DNA of 64,000 nucleotides from a bacterium. GTDB taxonomy: Bacteria; Actinomycetota; Acidimicrobiia; Spongiisociales; ZC4RG35. This document shows, one piece after another, positions 51,689 through 60,062 of this stretch (position 1 is the stretch's first letter; each line of letters starts with the position of its first letter). The stretch lies in the NCBI GenBank assembly GCA_028819345.1, contig JAPPLW010000050.1:1-64000 (forward strand). Reading direction: 5' to 3'. Both the position numbers and the translations under genes were made by a program. The notes beneath the pieces were generated by a model. That model had not been told where the DNA came from, did no database searches, and saw only the letters and a list, made by a program, of their open reading frames with translations.

Positions 51689-53152
51689 ATGATTGATCTG
51701 ACCATTGTTCCCGAGGTGAGGGAGAGGGCAGCCCGCCGGGCGGCGGAGTTGGGTCTGGTTATCCCGACCTTCGCCCAGATGCGTTCCCCCGAACTGGCTC
51801 CCGACTCCATAAAGGATCAACTCACTCGGATAGGTCTGTGGGATCTGCATCCGGCCAATCTGTTCAGGGTTACCTGGAGGAACCAACCGGTCTCCCAGGG
51901 AGGCGGTTTCGGGGGATTGAATTATCTGGAGTTTCCCCCGGAGCTGACCGGCGTCCCGGCGCGGGTCGCGGCCCTGGTGGGCAAGTGGTTCCCCACCGGA
52001 GCGCACAAGGTGGGCGCCGCCTTCGGCTGCCTGGCGCCCCGGTTGGTCACCGGTCAGTTCGACCCCACCCGGCAGCTGGCGGCTTGGCCCTCCACCGGGA
52101 ATTACTGCCGTGGAGGGGCATATGACTCCCGCATACTGTCCTGTCGTTCCATCGCCATCCTCCCCGAAGGGATGAGTCGTGAGCGGTTCGAGTGGCTGGA
52201 CACGGTCGCCGATGAGGTCATAGCCACGCCCGGGTCAGAGAGCAACGTCAAGGAGATCTTCGACAAGTGCTGGGAACTGAGACGCTCGGGACGCGACATA
52301 GTCATCTTCAACCAGTTCGACGAGTTCGGCAACTACCTGTGGCATTACTCTGTCACCGGCCCCGCCTTCGCCCAGTTGGCGGAGGAACTGATGGGACCGG
52401 GTGATCGCCTGGCCGGGGTGGCCCTCACCACCGGCTCGTCGGGGACCCTGGCTTCCGGGGACTTTTTGAAGGAACGACATCCCCACAGCCGGATCGCCGC
52501 CGCCGAAGCCCTGCAGTGTCCCACCATGCTCAGGGGCGGCTTCGGCGAACACCGTATAGAGGGAATTGGCGACAAGCACATTCCATGGATACACAATGTC
52601 CGCAACACCGACATGGTGATCGCCATCGACGACGCCGCCCCCCTCGGGCTGATCCGTCTTTTCAACGAACCTGCCGGCCGGGACTACCTGGCCGAACAGG
52701 GTGTCTCCTCCGAGATGATCGAGAGTCTCGACCTGCTGGGCATCTCGGGGGCCGCCAACTTGCTGTCGGCCATCAAGATGGCCAAGTGGTGGGAGTTGGG
52801 GCCGGACGACCTGGTGCTCACCATCCTCACGGACTCCATGGATCTCTACCGGAGCCGCTTGGTCGAGCTCAACGCCGCGCACGGGGAGCTGACCACGGCC
52901 GACGCGGCGGGGATCTACCACCGACACCTGCTGGGCGCCTCCACCGACCACATGGCCGAGTTGAGCTATCCCGAGCGCCGGCGGATTCACAGCCTCAAGT
53001 ACTTCACCTGGGTGGAGCAGCAGGGCAAATCGGCCTCGGAACTGGAGGACCAGTGGTACGACCCCGGATACTGGGTGAACATCCGCCGAGCCGGAGAGAG
53101 GATCGATCCGCTGATCGACGAGTTCAACCAGTTGGCGTCCTCCCGGATGTGA
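51689..53152 (+). CDS. Uncharacterised fold-type-II PLP enzyme
   Basis: The 487-residue protein is related to cysteine synthase/TrpB-type enzymes. The PLP lysine is probably that in FPTGAHKVGAAFG, and STGNYCRGGAYDSRIL is the asparagine loop with TTGSSGTLASGDFL as the phosphate-binding loop. It is longer than cysteine synthase (about 310) and carries a C-terminal extension of about 120 residues rich in Tyr and Trp. I cannot name the reaction. ATG 51689 follows a 98-bp gap. The stop lies 2 bp before the deaminase gene, so these belong to one operon, and the two PLP enzymes could act in sequence on a diamino or hydroxy acid. Confidence 0.7.
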   Translation: MIDLTIVPEVRERAARRAAELGLVIPTFAQMRSPELAPDSIKDQLTRIGLWDLHPANLFRVTWRNQPVSQGGGFGGLNYLEFPPELTGVPARVAALVGKWFPTGAHKVGAAFGCLAPRLVTGQFDPTRQLAAWPSTGNYCRGGAYDSRILSCRSIAILPEGMSRERFEWLDTVADEVIATPGSESNVKEIFDKCWELRRSGRDIVIFNQFDEFGNYLWHYSVTGPAFAQLAEELMGPGDRLAGVALTTGSSGTLASGDFLKERHPHSRIAAAEALQCPTMLRGGFGEHRIEGIGDKHIPWIHNVRNTDMVIAIDDAAPLGLIRLFNEPAGRDYLAEQGVSSEMIESLDLLGISGAANLLSAIKMAKWWELGPDDLVLTILTDSMDLYRSRLVELNAAHGELTTADAAGIYHRHLLGASTDHMAELSYPERRRIHSLKYFTWVEQQGKSASELEDQWYDPGYWVNIRRAGERIDPLIDEFNQLASSRM

Positions 53153-53154
53153 GC

Positions 53155-53724
53155 ATGGCGCCGGCCCTACCCGTCACCATGCGTTGGGATCTACCCTCCT
53201 GGGCGCACGACTTCGTCCATCCCGATCAACGCTTTCCAACCGTCACGGAGCGGATGGCGGTGGCTGTGGAGCTGTCCCACCGGAACATAGTGGAAGAGAC
53301 CGGTGACCCGTTCGGGGCGGCGGTGTTCGACCTTTCCACCCTCCGTCCGCTGGCGGTGGGAGTCAACGTGGTGGTGCCCAGCGCGACCGTCGCTGCGCAT
53401 GGCGAGGTCGTGGCCCTGTGTCTGGCCGGGGTAGCTGTGGGGGACTACGACTTGGGCGCGGCTGTCGGGGGACCCGTCGAGTTGGTCACCAGTTGCGCTC
53501 CCTGCATGATGTGCCAGGGCGCGGTTGTCGGGTCGGGCGTCTCCAGCCTGGTGATCGCAGCCCGGGAGGATGACACCCACTCTCTGGGGTTGGGGGGGAG
53601 CAGGAGACCTCCCGAGTGGGTGGAGAGGTTGCGGCAGCAGGGGATCGAGGTGACAGAGAATGTGCTGCGGGCCGAGGCGGTGGAGGTGCTGAGGGAGTAT
53701 GCGGCCCGGGGAGGGAGGAAGTAG
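53155..53724 (+). CDS. Nucleobase-deaminase-like protein (copy 1, HGE variant)
   Basis: From ATG 53155 the product has 189 residues, a cytidine/guanine deaminase-like fold. The second zinc motif is intact (SCAPCMMCQGA), but the first reads AHGEVVAL instead of HAE. The general glutamate is therefore kept and the spacing is normal. FGAAVFDLSTLRPLAVGVN precedes it as in guanine deaminase/TadA-type proteins. It would hydrolyse an amino group from a nitrogen heterocycle. A close homologue follows 7 bp downstream. Whether the Ala to Gly change affects activity is unknown. Confidence 0.75.
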   Translation: MAPALPVTMRWDLPSWAHDFVHPDQRFPTVTERMAVAVELSHRNIVEETGDPFGAAVFDLSTLRPLAVGVNVVVPSATVAAHGEVVALCLAGVAVGDYDLGAAVGGPVELVTSCAPCMMCQGAVVGSGVSSLVIAAREDDTHSLGLGGSRRPPEWVERLRQQGIEVTENVLRAEAVEVLREYAARGGRK

Positions 53725-53731
53725 GTCAAGC

Positions 53732-54334
53732 GTGGTCTCCTCCCTTCCCGTGAGCATGCGTTGGGACCTGCCCCGCTGGGCGCAGGACCTTCAGCCCGAT
53801 CAACGCTTCCCAACCACCTCGGAGCGGATGGAGTTGGCTGTGGAGCTTTCCCGCCGCAACGTGGCGGAGGGGACGGGAGGCCCGTTCGGGGCGGCGGTGT
53901 TCGACCTTTCCACCTTTCGTCCGCTGGCGGTGGGAGTCAACCTGGTTATGCCCACCTACTCCGCAGCTGCCCATGCGGAGGTGGTTGCCATCTGTCTGGC
54001 CGGTCAGGCGGTGGGAAACTACGACCTCGGGATCGGCAGCGGAAGCCCCACCGAGCTGGTGACCAGTTGCTCTCCCTGCGCGATGTGCCTTGGCGCGGTG
54101 CCTTGGTCGGGAGTCTCCAGCCTGGTGATTGCCGCCCGGGAGGAAGACGCCCGCTCTGTGGGGTTTGACGAGGGCAACAGGCCCCCTGACTGGGTCGATG
54201 GATTGAGACGGCGCGGGATCGAGGTGACGGAAGATGTGCTGCGGGCCGAGGCTGTGGAGGTGTTGCGGGAGTACGTGATTGGGGGAGGGGTTGTCTATAA
54301 CAGTTCCAAGACGGAGGAAGAGCCGCTTGCATGA
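53732..54334 (+). CDS. Nucleobase-deaminase-like protein (copy 2, canonical)
   Basis: From GTG 53732 the protein has 200 residues. The zinc motifs are canonical: AHAEVVAI and SCSPCAMCLGA. It shares long blocks with copy 1 (MRWDLP at the start, PFGAAVFDLSTFRPLAVGVN, IEVTEDVLRAEAVEVLREY at the end), so the two arose by tandem duplication. The family includes guanine deaminase and tRNA adenosine deaminase; the location next to xanthine dehydrogenase-type genes favours a free base or related heterocycle. The stop overlaps the next start by 8 nt. Confidence 0.8.
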   Translation: MVSSLPVSMRWDLPRWAQDLQPDQRFPTTSERMELAVELSRRNVAEGTGGPFGAAVFDLSTFRPLAVGVNLVMPTYSAAAHAEVVAICLAGQAVGNYDLGIGSGSPTELVTSCSPCAMCLGAVPWSGVSSLVIAAREEDARSVGFDEGNRPPDWVDGLRRRGIEVTEDVLRAEAVEVLREYVIGGGVVYNSSKTEEEPLA

Positions 54335-55790
54335 GGTACAGCGCCGAGCCGATCTGACAGACCGCTACGAGTCCCCTTCGGTAGTGGAGGAGGCGCTTGC
54401 GCTGTTGGACCGCTACCGCGACCGGGCTCGGCTCATCGCCGGAGGGACCGACCTGGTCCTGGAGATCCGCCGGGGCGTCCGGTCGGGAGTGGAGGTCCTG
54501 GTTGACATCTCCCGGGTGGCGGGCCTCGACGGCATCCGGCAGGACGCGGCAGGAGTGATTCACCTGGGGCCTCTGGTGACCCACGCTGATGTCGTTTCCT
54601 CCGACCTGATCTGGAACCAGGCTCTTCCCTTGGCTCAGGCATCCCTGGAGGTGGGCGCCCCTCCGCTCCAGGCCCGTTCCACGGTGGTGGGGAACCTGGT
54701 CACGGCCAGCCCCGCCAATGACACGATCTCCGCCCTCACCGCCTTGGATGCCCGGCTGGACATACGTTCGGAGAGAGGGGGTCGCCAGGAGGCGCTGGCC
54801 GACTTCTATCCCGGCATTCGTCGCACGACCCTGGCGCCGGACGAGATGGTGACCGGCGTGAGCTTTCAGGGCCTGGAAGCCCGTCAATCAGGGGTGTTCG
54901 TCAAGCTGGGTCTGAGAATGGCGCAGGCCATCTCAGTGGTGCACATGGCGCTGGTTGTGGAACGAGACGCCTCAGGTGTCACCACCATGGCCCGCATCGC
55001 CTTGGGGAGCGTTGCTCCGGTGATCGTCCGGTCGCCCGAGGCCGAGAGGGAACTGATGGGCCGCCGACTCGACGAGGCCGCCATAGCGGCCGCCGCGCAG
55101 GCCGCGGCCCGGACGATCAATCCGATCGACGACCTCCGCGGAACGGCGGACTACCGGCGATGGTCGACCGAAGTGATGGTGCGCCGGGCCCTCACCGCCC
55201 TGGCCGACGGGGATGAAAGCAAAGCGATGCCATCCCGCCCGGTCCACTTCGGCGCCTCCCGGCGAGCGACACTGGCCCAGGCGTACTCCCACCGGGAGGG
55301 AGACCCTATAGGGGCAATGGTCAACGGGACCCCGGTTGTCGCCCGGAGCGGCGGGGATCTCACCCTTTTGGACTGGTTGCGGGATGTTGCCGGCCCGGCG
55401 GCCGGTCTGTCTCTCACCGGGACCAAGGAAGGGTGCGCCGAGGGCGAATGCGGCGCTTGCCTTGTGTTCCTGGACTCCGAGGCAGCCCTCTCCTGCTTGA
55501 CCCCGGCCCCTCGGGCCCACGGCGCGGAGATCGTGACCGTGGAGGGACTGGGGGCGAGTGGCATGAGCCCGGTTCAATCCGCATTCCGCCGGACGGGAGC
55601 AGTCCAGTGCGGCTACTGCACCCCGGGGTTTTTGATGTCGGCGACAAAACTCCTGGAGAGGCTTCCGGATCCCACCACCGATGAGATCATCACTGCGCTG
55701 AGCGGCAACCTGTGTCGCTGCACCGGCTACTACTCCATCATCGAGGCGGTCTCGGAGGCCGCCGCTTCGGCCTCTGGAGGGTCCGGATGA
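54327..55790 (+). CDS. Xanthine dehydrogenase-type FAD/2Fe-2S fusion subunit
   Basis: I place the start at TTG 54327 after GGAGGA, giving 487 residues. The FAD domain comes first (about 1-280; RLIAGGTDLVLEIR, VGNLVTASPANDTI, then the CO_deh_flav_C domain). The two-cluster 2Fe-2S domain follows (about 320-475; CAEGECGAC, then QCGYCTPGFL and NLCRCTGYY). In most enzymes the Fe-S domain precedes the FAD domain, or they are separate subunits, so this order is uncommon. It carries electrons from the Mo subunit encoded by the next gene to FAD. The stop overlaps that gene as ATGA. Confidence 0.88.
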   Translation: MHEVQRRADLTDRYESPSVVEEALALLDRYRDRARLIAGGTDLVLEIRRGVRSGVEVLVDISRVAGLDGIRQDAAGVIHLGPLVTHADVVSSDLIWNQALPLAQASLEVGAPPLQARSTVVGNLVTASPANDTISALTALDARLDIRSERGGRQEALADFYPGIRRTTLAPDEMVTGVSFQGLEARQSGVFVKLGLRMAQAISVVHMALVVERDASGVTTMARIALGSVAPVIVRSPEAERELMGRRLDEAAIAAAAQAAARTINPIDDLRGTADYRRWSTEVMVRRALTALADGDESKAMPSRPVHFGASRRATLAQAYSHREGDPIGAMVNGTPVVARSGGDLTLLDWLRDVAGPAAGLSLTGTKEGCAEGECGACLVFLDSEAALSCLTPAPRAHGAEIVTVEGLGASGMSPVQSAFRRTGAVQCGYCTPGFLMSATKLLERLPDPTTDEIITALSGNLCRCTGYYSIIEAVSEAAASASGGSG

Positions 55791-58021
55791 GCGTCGGACG
55801 GTCGGTTCCCAGAAGCGACGCCCGTTCCAAGGCAACGGGAGAGGCCCTCTATCCGGCGGACATTCACCGGCCCGACGCCCTTTACGCCAAGGTGGTGTTC
55901 AGCGGGCGGCCTCATGCCCGGATGGTGGGGATGGACGTCCGAGGGGCTTTGGAAGCACCGGGGGTGGTGGAGGTGGTCACTGCAGCCGACGTGCCTGTGA
56001 ACGAATACGGGTTGACCCGGTTCGACCAACCGGTGCTGGTGGGTTTGGGTGGTACGGGACGGAGCGCGGTTCCTTCCGAGATCAGCCGTTGGGAGGGAGA
56101 TCAGATCGCGGTGGTGGTGGCCGAGACCCGCCGGGAGGCGGAGGAGGGGGCGGAGCGACTGGTGGTCGATTGGGAGGACCTTCCCCTGGTCCCCGATGTT
56201 GACGCGGCTCGCACCGATTCCGTGCTGGTCCACCCCGAGAACAGGCTGGGGACGAATGTATACAAGCATCTCAGGTTCCGGGTGGGGGATATGGATGAGG
56301 GATGGCGGGCGGCGGATGTACAGGTGACGGGTACCTACGTGCTTCCCCTCCAGGAGCACGCCTACCTCCAGCCGGAAGCTGCCCTCGCCTACCTCGATAC
56401 TCGCGGGCGGATAACGGTGGAGATCGCCGGACAGTGGACTCACGAGGACCGGGAACAGGTCGCCCACGCCCTGGATGTGGACCCTGAGCGGATCAGGGTG
56501 ATCTATCCGGCGATCGGGGGAGCGTTCGGAGGTCGGGAGGACATGTCGCTCCAGATCGTGATGGCCCTTGCGGTCCGGAAGCTGGCCCGGAGAGGCATCC
56601 GCCGGCCGGTGAGAACAGTGTGGTCGCGGGAGGAGAGCATTGTCGGGCATCACAAACGGCACCGGGCTGTGATCCACGCTCGGTGGGGCGCCACCCGCAC
56701 AGGCCTCCTGACCGCGGTGGAGGTTGAGGGGTGGCTGGACGCCGGCGCGTACAACTACACGTCGGACAAGGTGCTGGGGAACATGCATCTCTGCTCGGTG
56801 GGGCCGTACCGGGTTCCCAATCTTTGGGTGGATTCCAGGGTGGTTTACACGCATTCGGTGCCCGGTGGCGCCTTTCGGGGCTTCGGAGCGCCCCAGGGAG
56901 CCATGGCGGCCGAGGGGCAGGTCAACCGGTTGGCCGCCGAGCTGGGGATGGACCCGGTTGCCCTTCGCCTCCTCAACTGCTACCGGGAAGGCGACGTGGG
57001 CGCCTGGGGCACGGTGGTCCCGTCGGTGGTCAGCATCCCCGAGGTCATCGAGGCATGCGCCGACCGAGCCGGATGGGGAGAGCCGCTGGATGCCGTTGCG
57101 TCCCCGTTTTCCGCCTTTCGATCGCTGCCTCCGGATCCTTCCCGTCAGCGTCGGGGGAGAGGATTCGCATGCGGGCTCAAGAATGTCGGCTTCTCCTTCG
57201 GGTTCCCCGAGCGGTGTGAGGCGGATGTCGAACTGTGGGGAGACGATGAAGTGGAGAAGGTGGTGCTGTATCACGGCGGAGCGGAGGTGGGACAGGGAGC
57301 CCACACCGCCCTGGCGCAGATGGCGGCTGAGGCGGCGGGGGTGGACGTCGGGGCGGTGGAGACCCGGTACTCAGACACGGCTCACACCGGCGACTCGGGA
57401 TCGGCCTCCGCCTCCCGTATGACCTGGATGGCCGGCAACTCCATTCTCGGCGCGGTCGAGGAGGCCCAGAAGAGATGGCTGGATGGGGACCGGCCCGCCC
57501 TCGGCAGTTTCCGGTTCGTCCCACCGCCAACCGAGACGTTCGATCCCGACACCGGCTCGGGGGAACTCAACTTCGCCTACGGGTGGATGGCTGAGGCGGT
57601 GGAGGTGGTGGTGGATCTGGACACCGGGCACCTGCGGGTGGAGTCGGTGGTCTGTGCGGTGGATGTCGGAAGGGCCGTCAACCCTGCGTTGGTTAGAGGG
57701 CAGGTGGAGGGGGCAGTGGCGCAGGCCCACGGCTACGCCATCACCGAGCGGCTCAAGACGGAGGAGGGGAGAATCCTGAATCCCCACCTCAGTACCTATC
57801 TGATACCGGGTATTGGAGACATCCCCGGGCGGGTGGAGAGCGTGATTCTGGAGATTCCCGACCCGAGAGGCCCATGGGGCGTTCGGGGAATGGCGGAGAT
57901 GCCCTTCGTTCCCCTGGCCCCTGCGGTCTCCGCCGCGCTGTTCGACGCGGTCGGAGTGTGGTTCGATGAACTTCCCCTGACGCCTGGGGAGGTTGCGGCG
58001 GGATTGCGGTCCCAAATTTAA
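55787..58021 (+). CDS. Xanthine dehydrogenase-type molybdenum subunit
   Basis: From ATG 55787 the protein has 744 residues. It has the molybdopterin motifs GGAFGGREDMS and GGAFRGFGAPQGAMAAEGQ, the second of xanthine dehydrogenase rather than CoxL type (no AYRCSFR loop), and the likely active-site glutamate in WGVRGMAEMPFVPLAP. It hydroxylates a heterocycle or aldehyde using water. The maturation operon at 14-18 kb (XdhC, MocA-like) is probably its helper. The gene ends in a 126-bp region with a promoter-like sequence before the ABC importer genes. Confidence 0.9.
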   Translation: MSVGRSVPRSDARSKATGEALYPADIHRPDALYAKVVFSGRPHARMVGMDVRGALEAPGVVEVVTAADVPVNEYGLTRFDQPVLVGLGGTGRSAVPSEISRWEGDQIAVVVAETRREAEEGAERLVVDWEDLPLVPDVDAARTDSVLVHPENRLGTNVYKHLRFRVGDMDEGWRAADVQVTGTYVLPLQEHAYLQPEAALAYLDTRGRITVEIAGQWTHEDREQVAHALDVDPERIRVIYPAIGGAFGGREDMSLQIVMALAVRKLARRGIRRPVRTVWSREESIVGHHKRHRAVIHARWGATRTGLLTAVEVEGWLDAGAYNYTSDKVLGNMHLCSVGPYRVPNLWVDSRVVYTHSVPGGAFRGFGAPQGAMAAEGQVNRLAAELGMDPVALRLLNCYREGDVGAWGTVVPSVVSIPEVIEACADRAGWGEPLDAVASPFSAFRSLPPDPSRQRRGRGFACGLKNVGFSFGFPERCEADVELWGDDEVEKVVLYHGGAEVGQGAHTALAQMAAEAAGVDVGAVETRYSDTAHTGDSGSASASRMTWMAGNSILGAVEEAQKRWLDGDRPALGSFRFVPPPTETFDPDTGSGELNFAYGWMAEAVEVVVDLDTGHLRVESVVCAVDVGRAVNPALVRGQVEGAVAQAHGYAITERLKTEEGRILNPHLSTYLIPGIGDIPGRVESVILEIPDPRGPWGVRGMAEMPFVPLAPAVSAALFDAVGVWFDELPLTPGEVAAGLRSQI

Positions 58022-58029
58022 TCTCCCTT

Positions 58030-58059
58030 TTGGGGATAACAGGGAGAGGATGCTATATA
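58030..58059 (+). promoter_or_regulatory. Candidate promoter for the ABC importer
   Basis: TTGGGG (58030-58035) and TATATA (58054-58059) are separated by 18 bp, and TG one base before the -10 makes it an extended element (TGCTATATAT). It lies about 90 bp before the binding-protein gene. A possible GTCGGC-TTCT-GCCGAT hairpin lies between. Confidence 0.45.
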
Positions 58060-58147
58060 TTTAGGGGCGGAGTCGGCTTCTGCCGATCTGGCTATTCTTA
58101 GGTCGAGTCTGTTGACCCGACCAGCAAGCGAGCGGAAGGAAGATCAT

Positions 58148-59938
58148 ATGAGGAAATTGAAAGTAGCCATTGCCCTGATGGCTGTATTGGCGCTGTTGGC
58201 TGCGGCCTGCGGCGACGGTGAGGACGACGCGGCGGATACTGCTGCTGCGGACGCCGCTGCCGCTGCCGCCCAGGCTGAGGCTGCTGCTGCTGAGGCTGCC
58301 GCCGCCGATGCTGAGGCTGCTGCGGACGCCGCTGCTGCTGAGGCTGCCGCCGCGCAGGCCGAGCTAGAGGCCGCGCAGGCCGAGTTGGATGCCACCCGCG
58401 CCGCTGCTGAGGCTGGCGACGAGGAGGCCCAGGCTGCGTTGGAGGCTGCCGAAGAGGAGGCTGCCGCTCAGGCTGCTGCCGCTGAGGCTGCTGCTGAGGC
58501 TGCCGAAGAGGCTGCGATGGAAGCAGAGGAGGCCCAGAAGGCACTGGAAGAGGCCATGATGGTGGAGGCCCCCGAGATTCGGGAAGCCGAGGTGGCGATG
58601 GGATTCAACGCCTGCTGCGCCGACATGGCATACTGGCAGATTCCGGTCGAGTTGGGCTGGTGGGATGATTTGAACATCACCATCACTCCCAATTCTCCCA
58701 CCTACTTTTATTTCACGGCCAGTGCTGACGCCATTGCCTGGCTGCGGAGTGGTGAGGGCAATGTGGCCCCCGGTTGGGTGCCGGGTCTGTTCCAATCGTT
58801 GGAGACCTTCGCTCAGGACATTCCACCCATCCACTTCGCGGACATCTATATCGGCTACGCCGTTCTGGTAGCGCCGGACAGCCCCTCCAAGACTGCTCTC
58901 GAGTTCATGGAGGAAGGGATGGACTTCCGGGAAGCCGCCAAGGCAGCCGTGCAGCAGTTGGTCGGCGCGGACATTCATATTCCGCCGCACAGCACTACGC
59001 AGTCCCAGTACACGAATGCGTTCTTCGCTTATCTCGATGAGTGGTGGTATGACGTGGAGGAAGACATTCCGATCCTCGACGACCAAGGCAACCCCTTGTT
59101 GTTGTTGGACCGTGACGGTGAGCCGGTGTTGGATGACGACGGCGAGGTTCAGCCGATCCGGATCACCACCAACGACTGGCGTAACTATGCCAACCCGCAG
59201 TATGTCGATGACCCCACGATCGTGCAGCTTTCGGCTCAACCGGGTCGGATCCAGTACGCCATGCCTTACGGCGCTCCGACCCTGGTGCAGATGATGCGCA
59301 ACGGTTGGGATCCGCTGATCAACTTCGCCATGATGTATGAGCATGATCCGGTCTCCCAACAGGCCGCGATCGCCAGTTCCACTGTCGGCGGCACCGGCCT
59401 GTTCGCCAACCGCGAGTGGGTGGAGGAGAACAAAGACCTCGTCTACCGAATCCTGTCGGTCGTCTATCGGACTTTCGAGCTCCTCGAGGATCCCGAGCGC
59501 CAGTACGTTGGGTGGGAGATCGAGGCCGATCTCATCAACGAGAAGCGTCAGTTGAGCATGGAGCCCGAAGACATCGGGATCATCTGGGAGACCATTGATC
59601 CCTCCTTTACCTGGGAGGACCAGGAAGCACTGTGGGACTTGAGCCTGCCGAGCTATCACCCTGAGACGGTGTTCCTGAACCAGGTCGAGGACCGTAAGGC
59701 AAAGGGTGAAATATCTGCGGACTATGACACCCGGGCCGGTCTCGAAAGGTTCCTGTTGGCCCAGGACTTCTATTACGACATGAAGGGCATGCAGGAACGC
59801 GCTGACGATCTCTTCGCCCAAGCTGCGGGATCGGATCTTTCCGACAGTCAGGCCGCACTGGTTGAGCAGGCGCAGTTCCACTACGACATCTACAACTTCT
59901 ATGATGCCGAGCGCTTCTTGGTGGCTGCCCTTGGGTAG
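58148..59938 (+). CDS. NitT/TauT-type ABC substrate-binding lipoprotein with Ala/Glu helical stalk
   Basis: ATG 58148 behind GGAAGGA gives 596 residues. A lipobox signal peptide (LLAAAC, Cys21) is followed by an Ala/Glu-rich stretch (about 25-140) predicted as a long helix or coiled coil. The ligand domain follows from about 145, with MGFNACCADMAYWQIPVELGWW, of the NMT1/SsuA/TauA class. A stalk of this length is unusual and would lift the binding domain far from the membrane. A double acidic stretch (about 310-345) adds negative charge. The ligand is unknown. The partners are encoded directly downstream. Confidence 0.85.
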   Translation: MRKLKVAIALMAVLALLAAACGDGEDDAADTAAADAAAAAAQAEAAAAEAAAADAEAAADAAAAEAAAAQAELEAAQAELDATRAAAEAGDEEAQAALEAAEEEAAAQAAAAEAAAEAAEEAAMEAEEAQKALEEAMMVEAPEIREAEVAMGFNACCADMAYWQIPVELGWWDDLNITITPNSPTYFYFTASADAIAWLRSGEGNVAPGWVPGLFQSLETFAQDIPPIHFADIYIGYAVLVAPDSPSKTALEFMEEGMDFREAAKAAVQQLVGADIHIPPHSTTQSQYTNAFFAYLDEWWYDVEEDIPILDDQGNPLLLLDRDGEPVLDDDGEVQPIRITTNDWRNYANPQYVDDPTIVQLSAQPGRIQYAMPYGAPTLVQMMRNGWDPLINFAMMYEHDPVSQQAAIASSTVGGTGLFANREWVEENKDLVYRILSVVYRTFELLEDPERQYVGWEIEADLINEKRQLSMEPEDIGIIWETIDPSFTWEDQEALWDLSLPSYHPETVFLNQVEDRKAKGEISADYDTRAGLERFLLAQDFYYDMKGMQERADDLFAQAAGSDLSDSQAALVEQAQFHYDIYNFYDAERFLVAALG

Positions 59939-59973
59939 GCTCCAGTAGCGATCGTCTAGTAGATAAAGAAGAC

Positions 59974-60023
59974 GCCGAGCGCGGGACCGGACGGATATAT
60001 TCCGATCGGTCCCGCGCTTCGGC
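59974..60023 (+). promoter_or_regulatory. Intercistronic hairpin after the binding-protein gene
   Basis: GCCGAGCGCGGGACCG (59974-59989) pairs with CGGTCCCGCGCTTCGGC (60007-60023) with one bulged A, enclosing a short inner stem. There is no T-run. Such hairpins between a binding-protein gene and its permease gene often protect the upstream mRNA or reduce downstream expression, so that the binding protein is in excess. Confidence 0.6.
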
Positions 60024-60062
60024 CTGTAAGCAAGGACCGCGAGGGCGAGGAACAGAGAGATT

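Noticed and set aside
55730-57304. 524-residue minus-strand ORF opposite the Mo subunit gene
   Set aside because: Antisense frame of a well-supported gene, His/Pro/Arg-rich without motifs.
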